Source of the DNA: Pirellulaceae bacterium
GTDB lineage: Bacteria > Planctomycetota > Planctomycetia > Pirellulales > Pirellulaceae
DNA length: 64,000 nt
Reading direction: 5' to 3'
NCBI GenBank assembly: GCA_022448315.1
Contig: JAKVCA010000027.1
Location: 47,130 to 111,129, forward strand
The notes under the pieces: model-generated
Database searches by the model: none
What the model was told of the DNA's origin: nothing
What the model saw: only the letters and a program-made list of their open reading frames with translations
Shown: positions 52,266-61,569 of the stretch, one piece after another
How positions within the stretch are numbered: position 1 is the stretch's first letter
Layout: every line of letters begins with the position of its first letter
Translations under genes and position numbers: made by a program

Positions 52266-52820
52266 CAAGCAAACTGTGCCTGAGACTCCAATACGAATTA
52301 AAGGTGCGTTAGCTTTAGCATCAGTCTTTAAGATCACTCCCTCCTCAAGACAGATTCCAATGATGTAGACACGAACAGCGATTGCCTTGATGTTTGTTTT
52401 GGGGTGCATTTTTGCCGCATCTGCCCGTCCCGCCACACCCGTATGTCCAATCGAGGCGGCTACGGTCGATCCAGCGTCTTTCTTCTTGGCACGAAAGTCA
52501 AAGCATCCAACCTTGCGGATTGTTCACATCGGGATGGCCTCACCACTGAGGCCTAGAACCACCGGATACGGAGTCACTGAGTACAGCACCGTCAGGGTAT
52601 CGCGGTAGTGACGGAAGTGATCTTGCGGGTTGCCGTATCGCAGCAATGGGTTGGGCCAAGGGAGGTCAATGAACTGAGGGGAAACCCTTCCGTCCTTCCC
52701 TGCCCTGATCGGAGCCCACTTGATACACTGAGTTACTCAGGTGAGCAGTCTCGCTCACTCGTTTTCAAGACGAATATTGCTCCGCGAATCAAGTTGCGAC
52801 TGGATGGTAACTCGACGCCA
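52266..52820. other. Intergenic stretch, no gene recognised
   Basis: ORFs on both strands were looked at: the plus-strand one (52387-52608) and the minus-strand one reading NIKAIAVRVYIIG. Neither resembles a known family, and both may be decayed coding sequence. The promoter of trpE should be here. A KOPS-type octamer lies on the minus strand at 52698. Confidence 0.4.
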
Positions 52821-54314
52821 ATGATCACTCCCCAAGACTTCTCAGAATTCGAAAAACTCGCAGGCGACTTCGACTTGATTCCGATTTGTCGTCAATTGTT
52901 GGCAGATACTCTGACCCCGGTCTCGGCGTTTAAACGCCTCGACGATGGTGGCACAGCTTGCCTTTTTGAGAGTGTGATCGGTGGTGAGAAAGTTGGGCGT
53001 TACAGTTTTCTAGCCATTCGACCCTATCAAACGGTGACCGCGACACGTCATGAAGTGGAGATTGAATGTTGCGGCAAAAAAGAGACGCTCGAAAGTGCGG
53101 ACCCTCTGAGTGAGTTCAGAGGGTTGATCGGCAAACCTCGTGTGGCTGAGTCGGATGAGTTGCCCCCGTTTGCTGGGGGTGCCGTGGGTTATGCAGGGTA
53201 CGATGTTGTGCGTTACGTTGAGCATCTGCCTGACTCACCGCACGATGATCGTCAATTACCCGACTTGTTCTTCGGATTTTTTGATCGCATGGTCGTGTTT
53301 GATAATGTTTCCAAAACGATGAGTGTGATCGCGCTCGCAAAGCCAACCGATCAAGTGGAGCCACGGCAGGCGTTTGATGAAGCGTGTTCCGCTATTGATG
53401 AAATGGTTCAGCAGCTTCGAGATACGGATGATCAGCTGTCCTGTCAGGACGTGGGAGATCGAGCCGAGGATCCTCTGGAGTTCTCCAGTAATTTCACGAA
53501 GGCGGCCTTCGAGGAGGCTGTGTTGCGATGTGTAGACTACATTGAAGCGGGCGATATTTTTCAGGTAGTGATCAGTCAACGTCTGGAGCTGGAGATTGCC
53601 TGCAACCCCTTCGAGATTTATCGCACACTGAGGACGGTAAACCCGAGCCCTTTCATGTTTTTTCTTAGGACACCGGACACGACTCTTGTTGGAAGCTCTC
53701 CTGAGATCATGTGTCGAGTGGTCGATGATAAAGTGACCGTGAGGCCTTTGGCAGGAACTCGGCGTCGTGGTCGTACCGACGCTGAAGATCGTGCTTTGGA
53801 AGAAGAGTTGCTTTCGGATCCAAAAGAGCGGGCTGAACATGTCATGTTGGTGGACCTGGGACGCAACGATGTTGGGCGGGTTGCGAAATTTGGCAGCGTT
53901 GAACTGCCCGATGTGATGGTGGTGGAAAGGTACAGTCATGTGATGCACATTTCTTCTACCGTGAACGGGACTCTCACGGACGACGCGGATGCCTTTGATG
54001 CATTGGCGGCGAGTTTGCCGGCGGGGACAGTCTCGGGTGCTCCCAAGGTGAGAGCCATGGAGATTATTGATGAGCTGGAACCCACCCGCCGAGGGCCGTA
54101 TGCGGGGGCGGTCGGCTACGTCGATTTTTCTGGGAACATGGACACGTGCATCGCGTTGCGGACCCTCGTCGTGCAAGGCAACAAGGCATACGTTCAAGCC
54201 GGCGCGGGGATTGTGGCAGACAGTGTTCCCGAGCTTGAATATAGGGAAACGATGAATAAAGCCAGAGGCTTGTTGCGTGCCATTGAGTTAACGGAGAAGC
54301 GAACTCAAGGGTGA
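52821..54314 (+). CDS. trpE: Anthranilate synthase component I
   Basis: 497 residues from ATG at 52821 (MITPQDFSEFEKLAGDFDLIPICR). A longer ORF from 52608 adds 71 residues without family similarity. It converts chorismate and ammonia (from TrpG) to anthranilate, the first step of tryptophan synthesis. Family regions: PVSAFKRLDDGGTACLFESVIGGEKVGRYSFLA (feedback-Trp region), DIFQVVISQRLEL, PSPFMFFLRTPDTTLVGSSPEIM, RPLAGTRRRG, VMLVDLGRNDVGRVA and SGAPKVRAMEIIDELE with the active-site Asp/Glu. PASLPAGTVSGAPK is the signature. No trpG is adjacent, so the glutaminase partner is elsewhere. Confidence 0.96.
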   Translation: MITPQDFSEFEKLAGDFDLIPICRQLLADTLTPVSAFKRLDDGGTACLFESVIGGEKVGRYSFLAIRPYQTVTATRHEVEIECCGKKETLESADPLSEFRGLIGKPRVAESDELPPFAGGAVGYAGYDVVRYVEHLPDSPHDDRQLPDLFFGFFDRMVVFDNVSKTMSVIALAKPTDQVEPRQAFDEACSAIDEMVQQLRDTDDQLSCQDVGDRAEDPLEFSSNFTKAAFEEAVLRCVDYIEAGDIFQVVISQRLELEIACNPFEIYRTLRTVNPSPFMFFLRTPDTTLVGSSPEIMCRVVDDKVTVRPLAGTRRRGRTDAEDRALEEELLSDPKERAEHVMLVDLGRNDVGRVAKFGSVELPDVMVVERYSHVMHISSTVNGTLTDDADAFDALAASLPAGTVSGAPKVRAMEIIDELEPTRRGPYAGAVGYVDFSGNMDTCIALRTLVVQGNKAYVQAGAGIVADSVPELEYRETMNKARGLLRAIELTEKRTQG

Positions 54315-54493
54315 TGATTCAGAACGTGGTTGATTTAGATTGCACGCGATGAATCGATGGGAAGGCCGCCTTGGATAAAAGTCGCGTTCTCGACGGCTTC
54401 CCGGGGAAACCAAACCTGTCCCCAGATGGTGGCAGTATCGTGAAAAATGTGGTGAAGTTGGGTGACCCTTTCGTTTCAGCAGAAAGCAAAATC

Positions 54494-54808
54494 ATGGTGG
54501 TGGTGATTGCGACGATCCTTACCGAATCCGGCAAACGGGACGAGGTTTTAAAACACTTCGGAGAAGTGGTGCCGAAGGTGCTTCAAGAGGAGGGATGTAT
54601 TGAGTATATGCCGTTTGTCGACATCCAAACCATGATCCCGACGCAGGTGGAGCCAAACCAGGATCAAGTGGTGATGCTCGAGAAGTGGGAATCCACCGAG
54701 GCTTTGGAGCAGCATCTGCTTGCACCTCATATGCTGGAATTTCGTACTCAAGTTAAAGACATGATCAAAGCGGTCAGCCTTCAGATTCTTTCGCCAGATC
54801 GCTCTTAG
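54494..54808 (+). CDS. ABM-domain protein, putative quinol-type monooxygenase (YgiN-like)
   Basis: 104 residues from ATG at 54494 (MVVVIATILTESGKRDEVLKHFGEVVPKVLQEEGCIEYM). Residues 1-95 form the dimeric alpha-beta barrel (antibiotic biosynthesis monooxygenase) fold: first strand ATIL, helix, EGCIEY strand, VVMLEKWESTEALEQHLLAPHM and the C-terminal helix. Such small proteins oxidise quinols or act as dimeric binding modules; the substrate cannot be named. The start chosen avoids 41 non-conserved residues in the longer ORF from 54371. It starts 180 nt after trpE and ends 16 nt before the next gene, so it may be in a unit with the large lipoprotein. Confidence 0.82.
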   Translation: MVVVIATILTESGKRDEVLKHFGEVVPKVLQEEGCIEYMPFVDIQTMIPTQVEPNQDQVVMLEKWESTEALEQHLLAPHMLEFRTQVKDMIKAVSLQILSPDRS

Positions 54809-54824
54809 GTATGGGGCCCCGAAA

Positions 54825-57608
54825 GTGGAAAGACGTCGATACCTGCCCGGTCTCAGTCGGCAAGTTTTGCTCTGGATGTCCTGCGCAGTATTGTCACTCG
54901 CGGTTTCGGCAGGGTGCCAAGGTTGTCGGCAGAATCCAGAAACCGAGGATGAATCTCCACGCCCAAAAGAAGCTTTCGATTTTGAAAAGCTCGCCGCTCT
55001 ACCCGATCTGGAATCTCCGGCCAATCAGGCAAAGCCGGGCCATTGGGTGTCAGGGCATCGTAAGATTACGGCCAACGATTATGACTTCCAGGGAAGTCTC
55101 GAGAATCGGGTGATCGATAGTAGTGGCCGTCCGATACCGACAGAAATGACGAATCATTATCTGACCACACAACGTCCGGTTTCGTTACCCAAGGGGCAGA
55201 CGAAAGACGTCGAGGTCATGTATTACATTCCTCGTCGACTCGAGGGAGAGAATCGCATTGTCACGCTTGAGCAGGAACTGTTCGATCGAACTGGCGGAAA
55301 AGTTGATGTACCTAATGGCGGCGTCAACCTGATGCCCTCGTACCGCTACTTTTTTGTGGTGCTCAGTCAATCACCCGGGTCATTCAATTTTGTGAAGGCC
55401 TTGCCTGCGATGGTCATGCCTAATCTGGGACAACGGATCGAGCTGTTCAGGGTCGTGATTCCGACGATCAAGGATTACGTTCCTGTTCCAAGTGATAGTT
55501 CGGCATGGACTTCGTTTGCGTTTCTACTATGGGATGATCTCGATCCAGATATGCTGACTCCGAAGCAGCAGCAGGCATTGGTGGATTGGCTGCATTTTGG
55601 CGGCCAGATCATTGTGAGTGGCTCCACCAATATGGCCCTTTTAAACCGGAGTTTTCTCGGCCCCTACCTGCCCGCGACTTACACTGGTAGTCGAAATTTT
55701 ACAGACGAAGACATCAAGGAATTGAGCGATTTCTGGACGATCGCGCCGGAGAAAGAACCGGCGGTCCCTTGGGCAATTGGCGATACGGGCGAAGTTCTGG
55801 GGAATGACCTGGAGCTCACGGAAAAAGGGCAATGGATGGCTCACAGCAATGAACTTCTCGCCGAATCAACAGTGGGGCGAGGTCGAATTGTCGTCTCCTC
55901 AATACCATTGAATCATCGGAGTTTACTGAGGTGGCCATCATACGACTCGTTTTTCAATAACGCCTTGCTAAGACGTCCACGCAGGGATTTCTTCAGCGGA
56001 ACCGACAGCTTCAATCAGGATCTGGGTTTTCACTACAAGGATTTTCGTGGATATGAATTTGATCCTCGATTTTTCAGTACCTTGCGATATCTGACACGCG
56101 ACCTTGGATTTCGGACACAAGACTTGGAGAGTCGGCAACGACAAATGGAAGGGGAGGAACGTCCGGATCTGCAGACGAGTGACAATCCGTTTGTCAGCGA
56201 CGCATCGCCCGTAGCGTCGGGTGCCGAGATGAAGAAAAGCGAAAGGTGGCACTTGGGAGGATATCGTTTCACTTCCCTTTCAGGAGTTGCGGGTTGGAAC
56301 GACAGTAGCGCGGTGGCACGGGAAAGCCAAAGTGTGCTCGACGCTTCTGCGGGCATCGAGCCTCCGTCCTCCCAGTTTGTCTTAACCGCACTCGGTATCT
56401 ACTTGTTGCTCTTGGTACCGGTAAACTGGGGCGTGTTTCGACTGATCGGCCGGGTCGAGTGGGCTTGGATCGCAGCGCCAATTTTGTCGATCCTCGCAGC
56501 AGTGGGGATTGTTCGAACGGCCCAACTCGACATCGGTTTTGCTCGCAGTCAAACGGAATTAAGTATTCTGGAACTGCAGAATGGATACACGCGGGGGCAC
56601 ATGACGCGTTACGCATCCGTTTACACCTCGCTTTCCACGGAATTTTCGGTCGACTTTGACAACGATGGCGCTCGTGGGCAACCGTGGGGGAGTCCGATGG
56701 AGTCCCGCGCGTTATCACGAGCCAATGCTCGGGAGGTGCAGCTCAGTCAGGAAGGAGGGCTGCAGCTGAAGAATGTCCTTGTCAACTCAAACTCGGCCGA
56801 ACTCGTTCATCTGGAGCAGATGATTGATGTTGGCGGTGAGTTCACCCTTTCAGGGAATGTGGAGACCGGATATCGCTTGGTCAATGCAACCAATCTGAAA
56901 CTCAAGGATGTCGGCGTCTATGGGTACGAACCTTCAGGTGAAATGCGAAAGGCTTGGGTCGGCGAGTTGGCTGGCAACACGAATGTTGAATTGGAATGGG
57001 AAGACCCGTCCGAATCGACCTTGTTGTTTCAACAGTGGGAGTCCAACCCCATAACCCGATCCGTTGCCTATGATGCCTCGGAATTTTTGACGAGTCTGGA
57101 TGCTGATGAGAGCGGTACCCTGAGCTTCAAGGAGATAAAGCAGCATCCCGCTTATCTGCCCGATTGGGATCGCTTATTTGTGGTTGCTCGAGGTGTGGGT
57201 CGTCGGGAGGCCTCCTCGCGGCGCGATCGAGGAGAGCTTGACCTGCAAGACGTCCGCAAGATGATCGACCTTTTTCCGAAAGAGGATCTTTGGCTGGGAG
57301 GCCTGCTCCAATTGGTGACCCAGCAGCTCGTGGATCGCCAACAGAGTTCCATCATGATCGGCTGGGCCGACGAGGATCTGCCGGGCACGGAATGGTCTCC
57401 GCAACCCTCGCAGGTCAATCGCAGAATGCTGGTGGTGGCTCACTTGGATTCGCTGCCATGGAACCCCATATTGCCAGATGTCAATCTACTGACCGAGGTC
57501 GAAGACGGGAAGTTTGAGTTCGAATTGGAAGATGATGAAGACGAGAAGACTGACGAGAAGACTGAAGAGGCAACGAATCCTGCCGTTGGGACTGCGGAGA
57601 ATGACTAA
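54825..57608 (+). CDS. Large membrane lipoprotein with EF-hand, linked to an ABC transporter
   Basis: 927 residues. A hydrophobic N-terminus (VLLWMSCAVLSLAVSAGCQGC) has a lipobox-like A-G-C. A large first part (about 90-400) shows TKDVEVMYYIPRRLEGENRIVTLEQE and a DUF4350-like beta-fold pattern (FGGQIIVSGSTNMALL, RGRIVVSSIPLN). TM helices lie around 528-560 (FVLTALGIYLLLLVPVNWGVFRLI and WIAAPILSILAAVG). A C-terminal EF-hand loop (D-A-D-E-S-G-T-L-S-F-K-E, residues 759-770) predicts calcium binding. The tail is very acidic (DDEDEKTDEKTEEA). An ABC ATPase follows about 140 nt on. In such clusters ABC-2 permeases are usual; none lies beside it here. Function unknown. Confidence 0.75.
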   Translation: MERRRYLPGLSRQVLLWMSCAVLSLAVSAGCQGCRQNPETEDESPRPKEAFDFEKLAALPDLESPANQAKPGHWVSGHRKITANDYDFQGSLENRVIDSSGRPIPTEMTNHYLTTQRPVSLPKGQTKDVEVMYYIPRRLEGENRIVTLEQELFDRTGGKVDVPNGGVNLMPSYRYFFVVLSQSPGSFNFVKALPAMVMPNLGQRIELFRVVIPTIKDYVPVPSDSSAWTSFAFLLWDDLDPDMLTPKQQQALVDWLHFGGQIIVSGSTNMALLNRSFLGPYLPATYTGSRNFTDEDIKELSDFWTIAPEKEPAVPWAIGDTGEVLGNDLELTEKGQWMAHSNELLAESTVGRGRIVVSSIPLNHRSLLRWPSYDSFFNNALLRRPRRDFFSGTDSFNQDLGFHYKDFRGYEFDPRFFSTLRYLTRDLGFRTQDLESRQRQMEGEERPDLQTSDNPFVSDASPVASGAEMKKSERWHLGGYRFTSLSGVAGWNDSSAVARESQSVLDASAGIEPPSSQFVLTALGIYLLLLVPVNWGVFRLIGRVEWAWIAAPILSILAAVGIVRTAQLDIGFARSQTELSILELQNGYTRGHMTRYASVYTSLSTEFSVDFDNDGARGQPWGSPMESRALSRANAREVQLSQEGGLQLKNVLVNSNSAELVHLEQMIDVGGEFTLSGNVETGYRLVNATNLKLKDVGVYGYEPSGEMRKAWVGELAGNTNVELEWEDPSESTLLFQQWESNPITRSVAYDASEFLTSLDADESGTLSFKEIKQHPAYLPDWDRLFVVARGVGRREASSRRDRGELDLQDVRKMIDLFPKEDLWLGGLLQLVTQQLVDRQQSSIMIGWADEDLPGTEWSPQPSQVNRRMLVVAHLDSLPWNPILPDVNLLTEVEDGKFEFELEDDEDEKTDEKTEEATNPAVGTAEND

Positions 57609-57749
57609 AGCGACTTCCGTGTCAACGGCCCCGATCGCAGTGTTCCGGACAACCGGCGCATGGATGAGTCGACCAGGAGGAGTTGGGGGTCAGAATATGC
57701 ATTGTCCGTCGAGTTGAAATGTTTTGAAGCCTGCATTGAAGATGAAAAA

Positions 57750-58676
57750 ATGATCGAGATTTCAGACTTTGGTAAAGACTATGGGGACTTCACCGCCGTG
57801 GAGTGTCTCAACCTGAATATTGCTGAGGGCGAGGTCTTTGGGTTCATCGGGCCCAATGGTGCGGGAAAGAGTACCACTATTCGCTTTCTGGCGACGCTCC
57901 TGCGACCCTCAAGAGGCTGTGGGACCGTCAATGGATTCAGTGTTTTGGAACAGCCGATGGACGTGAGAAAAAGTGTGGGTTACATGCCGGATAATTTCGG
58001 CGTTTACGACGGCATGCGTGTGTGGGAGTTTCTCGACTTCTTTGCCGTTGCCTACCAGATATCGAGCCACGAGAGGCGGAGGATCATCAATGAAGTGCTC
58101 GAGTTGGTTGACCTCACCTATAAAAGAGACGATTTCGTGAATGGCCTTTCGCGAGGTATGAAGCAACGGCTATGCCTCGCGAAAACGCTGGTACACGACC
58201 CACCCGTTTTGATCTTGGATGAGCCTGCGAGTGGACTGGATCCGCGGGCGAGAGTGCTCGTAAAAGCCCTCCTTAAAGAGTTGCGGCAGATGGGGAAGAC
58301 CATTCTGATATCCAGTCACATTCTGACGGAGCTCGCTGACATATGCACGTCAATTGGAATCATTGAGAGGGGCCAGTTGTTGATGCATGGGCCGATCGAG
58401 GATGTCTATCGCCAAATTCGTGGTCATCGCAATCTCGATATCCGTGTCAACGTTGGGGTAGAGAAAGCCGCCTCAATTCTTCGGAGCGAAGTGGGGCTCC
58501 GGGAAGTGCAGGTTGAGGGGAATCAACTGCTCGCCGAGTTGGATGTCGACGATGCCGGACTCGCCAGATTGCTCAAGAAGATGGTCGAAGAAGGTGTTGA
58601 AATTCGGAGCTTCAACGATAAGGATCCGACGCTCGAGGATGTTTTCATGACGGTGACTCAGGGCATCGTCAATTGA
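57750..58676 (+). CDS. ABC transporter ATP-binding protein (ABC-2 type)
   Basis: 308 residues from ATG at 57750 (MIEISDFGKDYGDFTAVECLNL); 57660 is an in-frame alternative. Walker A G-P-N-G-A-G-K-S-T-T, signature L-S-R-G-M-K-Q-R-L, Walker B VLILDEPASGLDP and the H-loop (ISSHILTELAD) are complete. The C-terminal part after residue about 220 resembles the regulatory extension of ABC-2-type exporter ATPases (NatA/CcmA/DrrA-like): VYRQIRGHRNLDIRVNVG, LEDVFMTVTQGI. It should drive export of an unknown substrate with a permease elsewhere. The upstream large lipoprotein is a likely partner. Confidence 0.93.
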   Translation: MIEISDFGKDYGDFTAVECLNLNIAEGEVFGFIGPNGAGKSTTIRFLATLLRPSRGCGTVNGFSVLEQPMDVRKSVGYMPDNFGVYDGMRVWEFLDFFAVAYQISSHERRRIINEVLELVDLTYKRDDFVNGLSRGMKQRLCLAKTLVHDPPVLILDEPASGLDPRARVLVKALLKELRQMGKTILISSHILTELADICTSIGIIERGQLLMHGPIEDVYRQIRGHRNLDIRVNVGVEKAASILRSEVGLREVQVEGNQLLAELDVDDAGLARLLKKMVEEGVEIRSFNDKDPTLEDVFMTVTQGIVN

Positions 58677-59237
58677 ACCGACGAAAAACCTACTTTCTGC
58701 ATCTTGGGATTCCAACTTGAGTCGCATCAGTTTGTGGCCAGATATTGGTTGCAGATCGTAAAATCATTACCTCGCACGTTGTAGAACGTGCCTCTCTGCC
58801 TGACCATCTTGCCTGAAACGTCGGACCGGTTTGTCTGTGCAACGTCACCCGTCTTGCCAGAGCTATCGAAGCGATTCAAGGCGTTGGCAACTCGCTCTTT
58901 GTGACGTCTTTTTTTTCAACCATCCGGCCCACTTCCGTTTGGGTGCTAGACTTCCGCGTCCTGTATTGCGGCCGATCGGTATGCCGATTCGTCAAGGTTT
59001 GAAGAGTATTTTTCGACTCGATCAAAAACCTATCGCTTCCGTTCACTTGTACGCATTGCACGGATATTACCAGTAGGTCCACGCTGAGGTGCATTGAGTT
59101 TGCAGTCCTGCAGCGACGAACGCTTGCGATGCCAATTCGTGAACTACGTTTGACGTGTTCGTTCACCAAAACGACGACGTTGTACGTTCCTTGCCGCAAA
59201 TTTGGGTGGAAAACCACCTTCACGCCAGAGGTTGATG
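58677..59237. other. Intergenic stretch, no gene seen
   Basis: No gene of coding quality. A perfect hairpin, GCACGTT (58774-58780), loop GTAG, AACGTGC (58785-58791), lies about 100 nt after the ABC gene and may end its transcript although no T-run follows. The promoter of the 59238 gene should lie in the second half. Two overlapping ORFs here (58831-59076 plus, 58876-59223 minus) look spurious. Confidence 0.45.
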
Positions 59238-59930
59238 ATGGGATTTCTTAAGAAGTTCTTCCGAAATGTATTTCACGAGGGTGCGACGCACGCGAACCCA
59301 ACGAGTAGTTTTGATCATCTGACCGACGATCAACTCGAGGCGCACTTGGGGATCAATCAGTACGGCCAGTTTCAGCTTACAGATGCGGTACGACCCTCGT
59401 ACGATTTGAAGGTGCATCCCAAGCAGGGCTACCGACATGATTTGTACATTGATGAAGAAAATAACTCTCGAGTGCCGGTTCTCATGGCCTCCGCCTCAAA
59501 AGACCAGCTTTTTGAGTTGTTCATGGATATGATCCAACCACTGGGTCAAACCGTAGATGTTGTTCTGGAGACCAGTCACGATCCCGGTGAGGAGGGCCAC
59601 ACGGACCTCTACCGTGAGCACATCGACATGCCCGTTTTGAGAAGTATTCTTTACGAGTATGAAGATTTGCTCCTCAATGACGGTTGCACCGGCATCGCCG
59701 TGTTGAATCCCAATACACCTCAAGAGGTCCAATTCGATGAGCATAAGTTGCTCATCGTGTACGGCTCTCCACTCGAAACTTTCGAACATCGACTCGAACG
59801 TAACGGTGTGGGTCATGAGGAGGACATTCGGTTCATTACAGAAGCCGAACATGTCCACTCAAGCAGTGAAGAATATCAACATCAATTTCAGGAACTGTGT
59901 CGGCGACTCGGTATGGACGAGAAGTACTAA
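59238..59930 (+). CDS. Conserved-looking cytoplasmic protein of unknown function
   Basis: 230 residues from ATG at 59238 (MGFLKKFFRNVFHEG), which has AGAGG 6 nt upstream. The first 15 residues are basic and amphipathic. The rest is soluble and acidic, without cysteine-rich or membrane parts (FDHLTDDQLEAHLGINQYGQFQLTD, VPVLMASASKDQLFELFMDMI, VLETSHDPGEEGHTDLY). I do not recognise the fold. The ordered alternation of strands and helices suggests one compact globular domain. It is a single gene with a strong terminator. Confidence 0.7.
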   Translation: MGFLKKFFRNVFHEGATHANPTSSFDHLTDDQLEAHLGINQYGQFQLTDAVRPSYDLKVHPKQGYRHDLYIDEENNSRVPVLMASASKDQLFELFMDMIQPLGQTVDVVLETSHDPGEEGHTDLYREHIDMPVLRSILYEYEDLLLNDGCTGIAVLNPNTPQEVQFDEHKLLIVYGSPLETFEHRLERNGVGHEEDIRFITEAEHVHSSSEEYQHQFQELCRRLGMDEKY

Positions 59931-59961
59931 ACCGCCCGGTACGTCATAAAGAATGCATGTC

Positions 59962-59991
59962 AAAAGCTCGCCTGATCACTGGCGAGCTTTT
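59962..59991 (+). terminator. Strong rho-independent terminator
   Basis: AAAAGCTCGCC (59962-59972), 8-nt loop TGATCACT, GGCGAGCTTTT (59981-59991) followed by TT. An 11-bp stem with a T-run on the plus strand and an A-run on the other side, so it can end transcripts from both directions (the unknown protein and the DUF1501 gene). Confidence 0.9.
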
Positions 59992-60017
59992 TTAATGACT
60001 TCGCGAAATCGCTCATG

Positions 60018-61346
60018 TCAACCGATCAACCCGTGGCGAACGCGTCCATTTGAAACCGGGTGGGGGCGACCGAGACGGTCATGAATGGTGGTGGACGGAT
60101 CTAGGCCCATCAATTTCCAGACGGTTGCCAAAACGTCGCCTGGCGAGACGGCATCTTGAATCACTTCGGCTCCCTGATTGTCTGTCTGTCCATAGATGAG
60201 GCCCGGTTGTAGGCCTCCGCCAGCCATGACAATTGAGTAGGCATTGGGCCAATGGTCTCGGCCGGCGTCGCCATTGATCTTCGGGGTTCGCCCAAACTCA
60301 CCGGCAAGGACAACGATGGTGTCCTCTAATGTGCCGTCCCTTTCGAGGTCCGAAACCAACGCGGTGAAAGCCTGATCTAGAGGGGGAACGATACTTTCGT
60401 ATCGTCCCTTCAATCCTCCATGGGTATCCCACTTTTGGTTGAACTCGTTGTAACCAACCCAGGGAACTCCTGCTTGGGAAAGTCGTTTCGCCAGGAGAAT
60501 CGCTTGCCCAAGCCGATTCCGACCGTACCGGTCACGCTCGTCCTCTTGCACGTCGTTCAGCCTCAGTGCGGCGCGAATTCGACCATCGGTGACCAGTTCG
60601 TAAGCACTCTGATAGAGTCGGGACGACTCCTGGATCTTGTCGCGATCGAGCCAGCGTGCCGTTTGATCAAGTTGTTTGAGGAGGCTTTGTCGACCCTGGA
60701 GTCGCGCAAGACCGGTTTCGGAGCCGAGGGTAAGAGACAGCGGGTTATAGTCTTTTCGATTTGGATCTCCTTCGACGAGGAAGGGATTGCATATCGGGCC
60801 AAGGAACCCGCCATATTGTCCGGGCATTCGATTCGAGGGACCAGGAATGCTGAGCCAATTCGGCAGAGAAACGGAGTTCGGGATGCTGGTTTGGGCGGGG
60901 CATAAATGATTTAAAATCGCACCAGGGCCGGGGAAGTCGTCGGGGTGGGCTTCGCGGTCACGATCCTGCTGATTCGTCGAGCCAGTGAGTGTGATATATG
61001 TTCCTGCAATATGGTTCGTAAATTTATGCGTCATGGAGCGAATGACCGTCAGCCTATCCGCAATCGACGCTTGCCCGGGAATCAGTTCTCCAAATGCAAC
61101 GCCCGGAAGACGCGTCGACATCGGGTTAAATGGTCCACGAACCTCTTTCCCAGCACGAGGCTTGGGATCCCACAAATCGAGGTGACTGGGACCACCTTGC
61201 AACATTAGGAAGATGCATCGTTTTTTCGGGTGTGAGGCCTCGCAGGTAAGCCCTTCCGGAGCTCCAAAAGGGGAGAGCGTACCCGCGATTGAAAGTCCTC
61301 CTACACGCAACAATTCTCGGCGTGACCAGCCTTCGAGTTTTGTCAT
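60018..61346 (-). CDS. DUF1501 protein with Tat signal
   Basis: 442 residues. N-terminal W-S-R-R-E-L-L-R-V-G-G is a twin-arginine signal (about residues 7-17). DUF1501 core: KRCIFLMLQGGPSHLDLWDPKP, RSMTHKFTNHIAGTYITLTGS, GGFLGPICNPFLVEGDP, RLSQAGVPWVGYNEF--KWDTHGG, LEDTIVVLAGEFGRTPKINGDAGRDHWPNAYSIVMAGGGLQPGLIYGQTD and a His/Asp-rich alkaline-phosphatase-like site. Family members are sulfatase/alkaline-phosphatase superfamily-like proteins of unknown reaction, very common in planctomycetes and often next to DUF1553/cytochrome genes; here none is adjacent. Exported by Tat. Confidence 0.95.
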   Translation of the reverse strand: MTKLEGWSRRELLRVGGLSIAGTLSPFGAPEGLTCEASHPKKRCIFLMLQGGPSHLDLWDPKPRAGKEVRGPFNPMSTRLPGVAFGELIPGQASIADRLTVIRSMTHKFTNHIAGTYITLTGSTNQQDRDREAHPDDFPGPGAILNHLCPAQTSIPNSVSLPNWLSIPGPSNRMPGQYGGFLGPICNPFLVEGDPNRKDYNPLSLTLGSETGLARLQGRQSLLKQLDQTARWLDRDKIQESSRLYQSAYELVTDGRIRAALRLNDVQEDERDRYGRNRLGQAILLAKRLSQAGVPWVGYNEFNQKWDTHGGLKGRYESIVPPLDQAFTALVSDLERDGTLEDTIVVLAGEFGRTPKINGDAGRDHWPNAYSIVMAGGGLQPGLIYGQTDNQGAEVIQDAVSPGDVLATVWKLMGLDPSTTIHDRLGRPHPVSNGRVRHGLIG

Positions 61347-61569
61347 GGCGTTTACCCTTCTGGTTCAACACGTGTTTGTGGGTCCTCACGACTGGCGACG
61401 TGAATTGGGGAAAAGGAGTTGAACCTGGTCAGTTGGATGAGAGCTTAACGACGTCTCAATGCATCCTAGTCGAACTTTGCCCATGATGCTGCCGACGTTT
61501 TTTCGGAAGAACTTTCGAAGATGGGAGCAAAGGTCTTCTAATTGCGTCGGCCAAAGAAGCCTCTGACAT

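Noticed and set aside
52387..52608. A 73-residue plus-strand ORF before trpE
   Set aside because: It is Pro/Arg-rich with no family, and the opposite strand looks no worse. It was kept only as part of an unassigned intergenic stretch.
53256..54197. A 313-residue minus-strand ORF inside trpE
   Set aside because: Antisense to a gene with complete anthranilate synthase motifs; the composition is that of a shadow frame.
58831..59223. Two ORFs in the gap before the 59238 gene
   Set aside because: They overlap each other on opposite strands, lack ribosome-binding sites and have no recognisable content.
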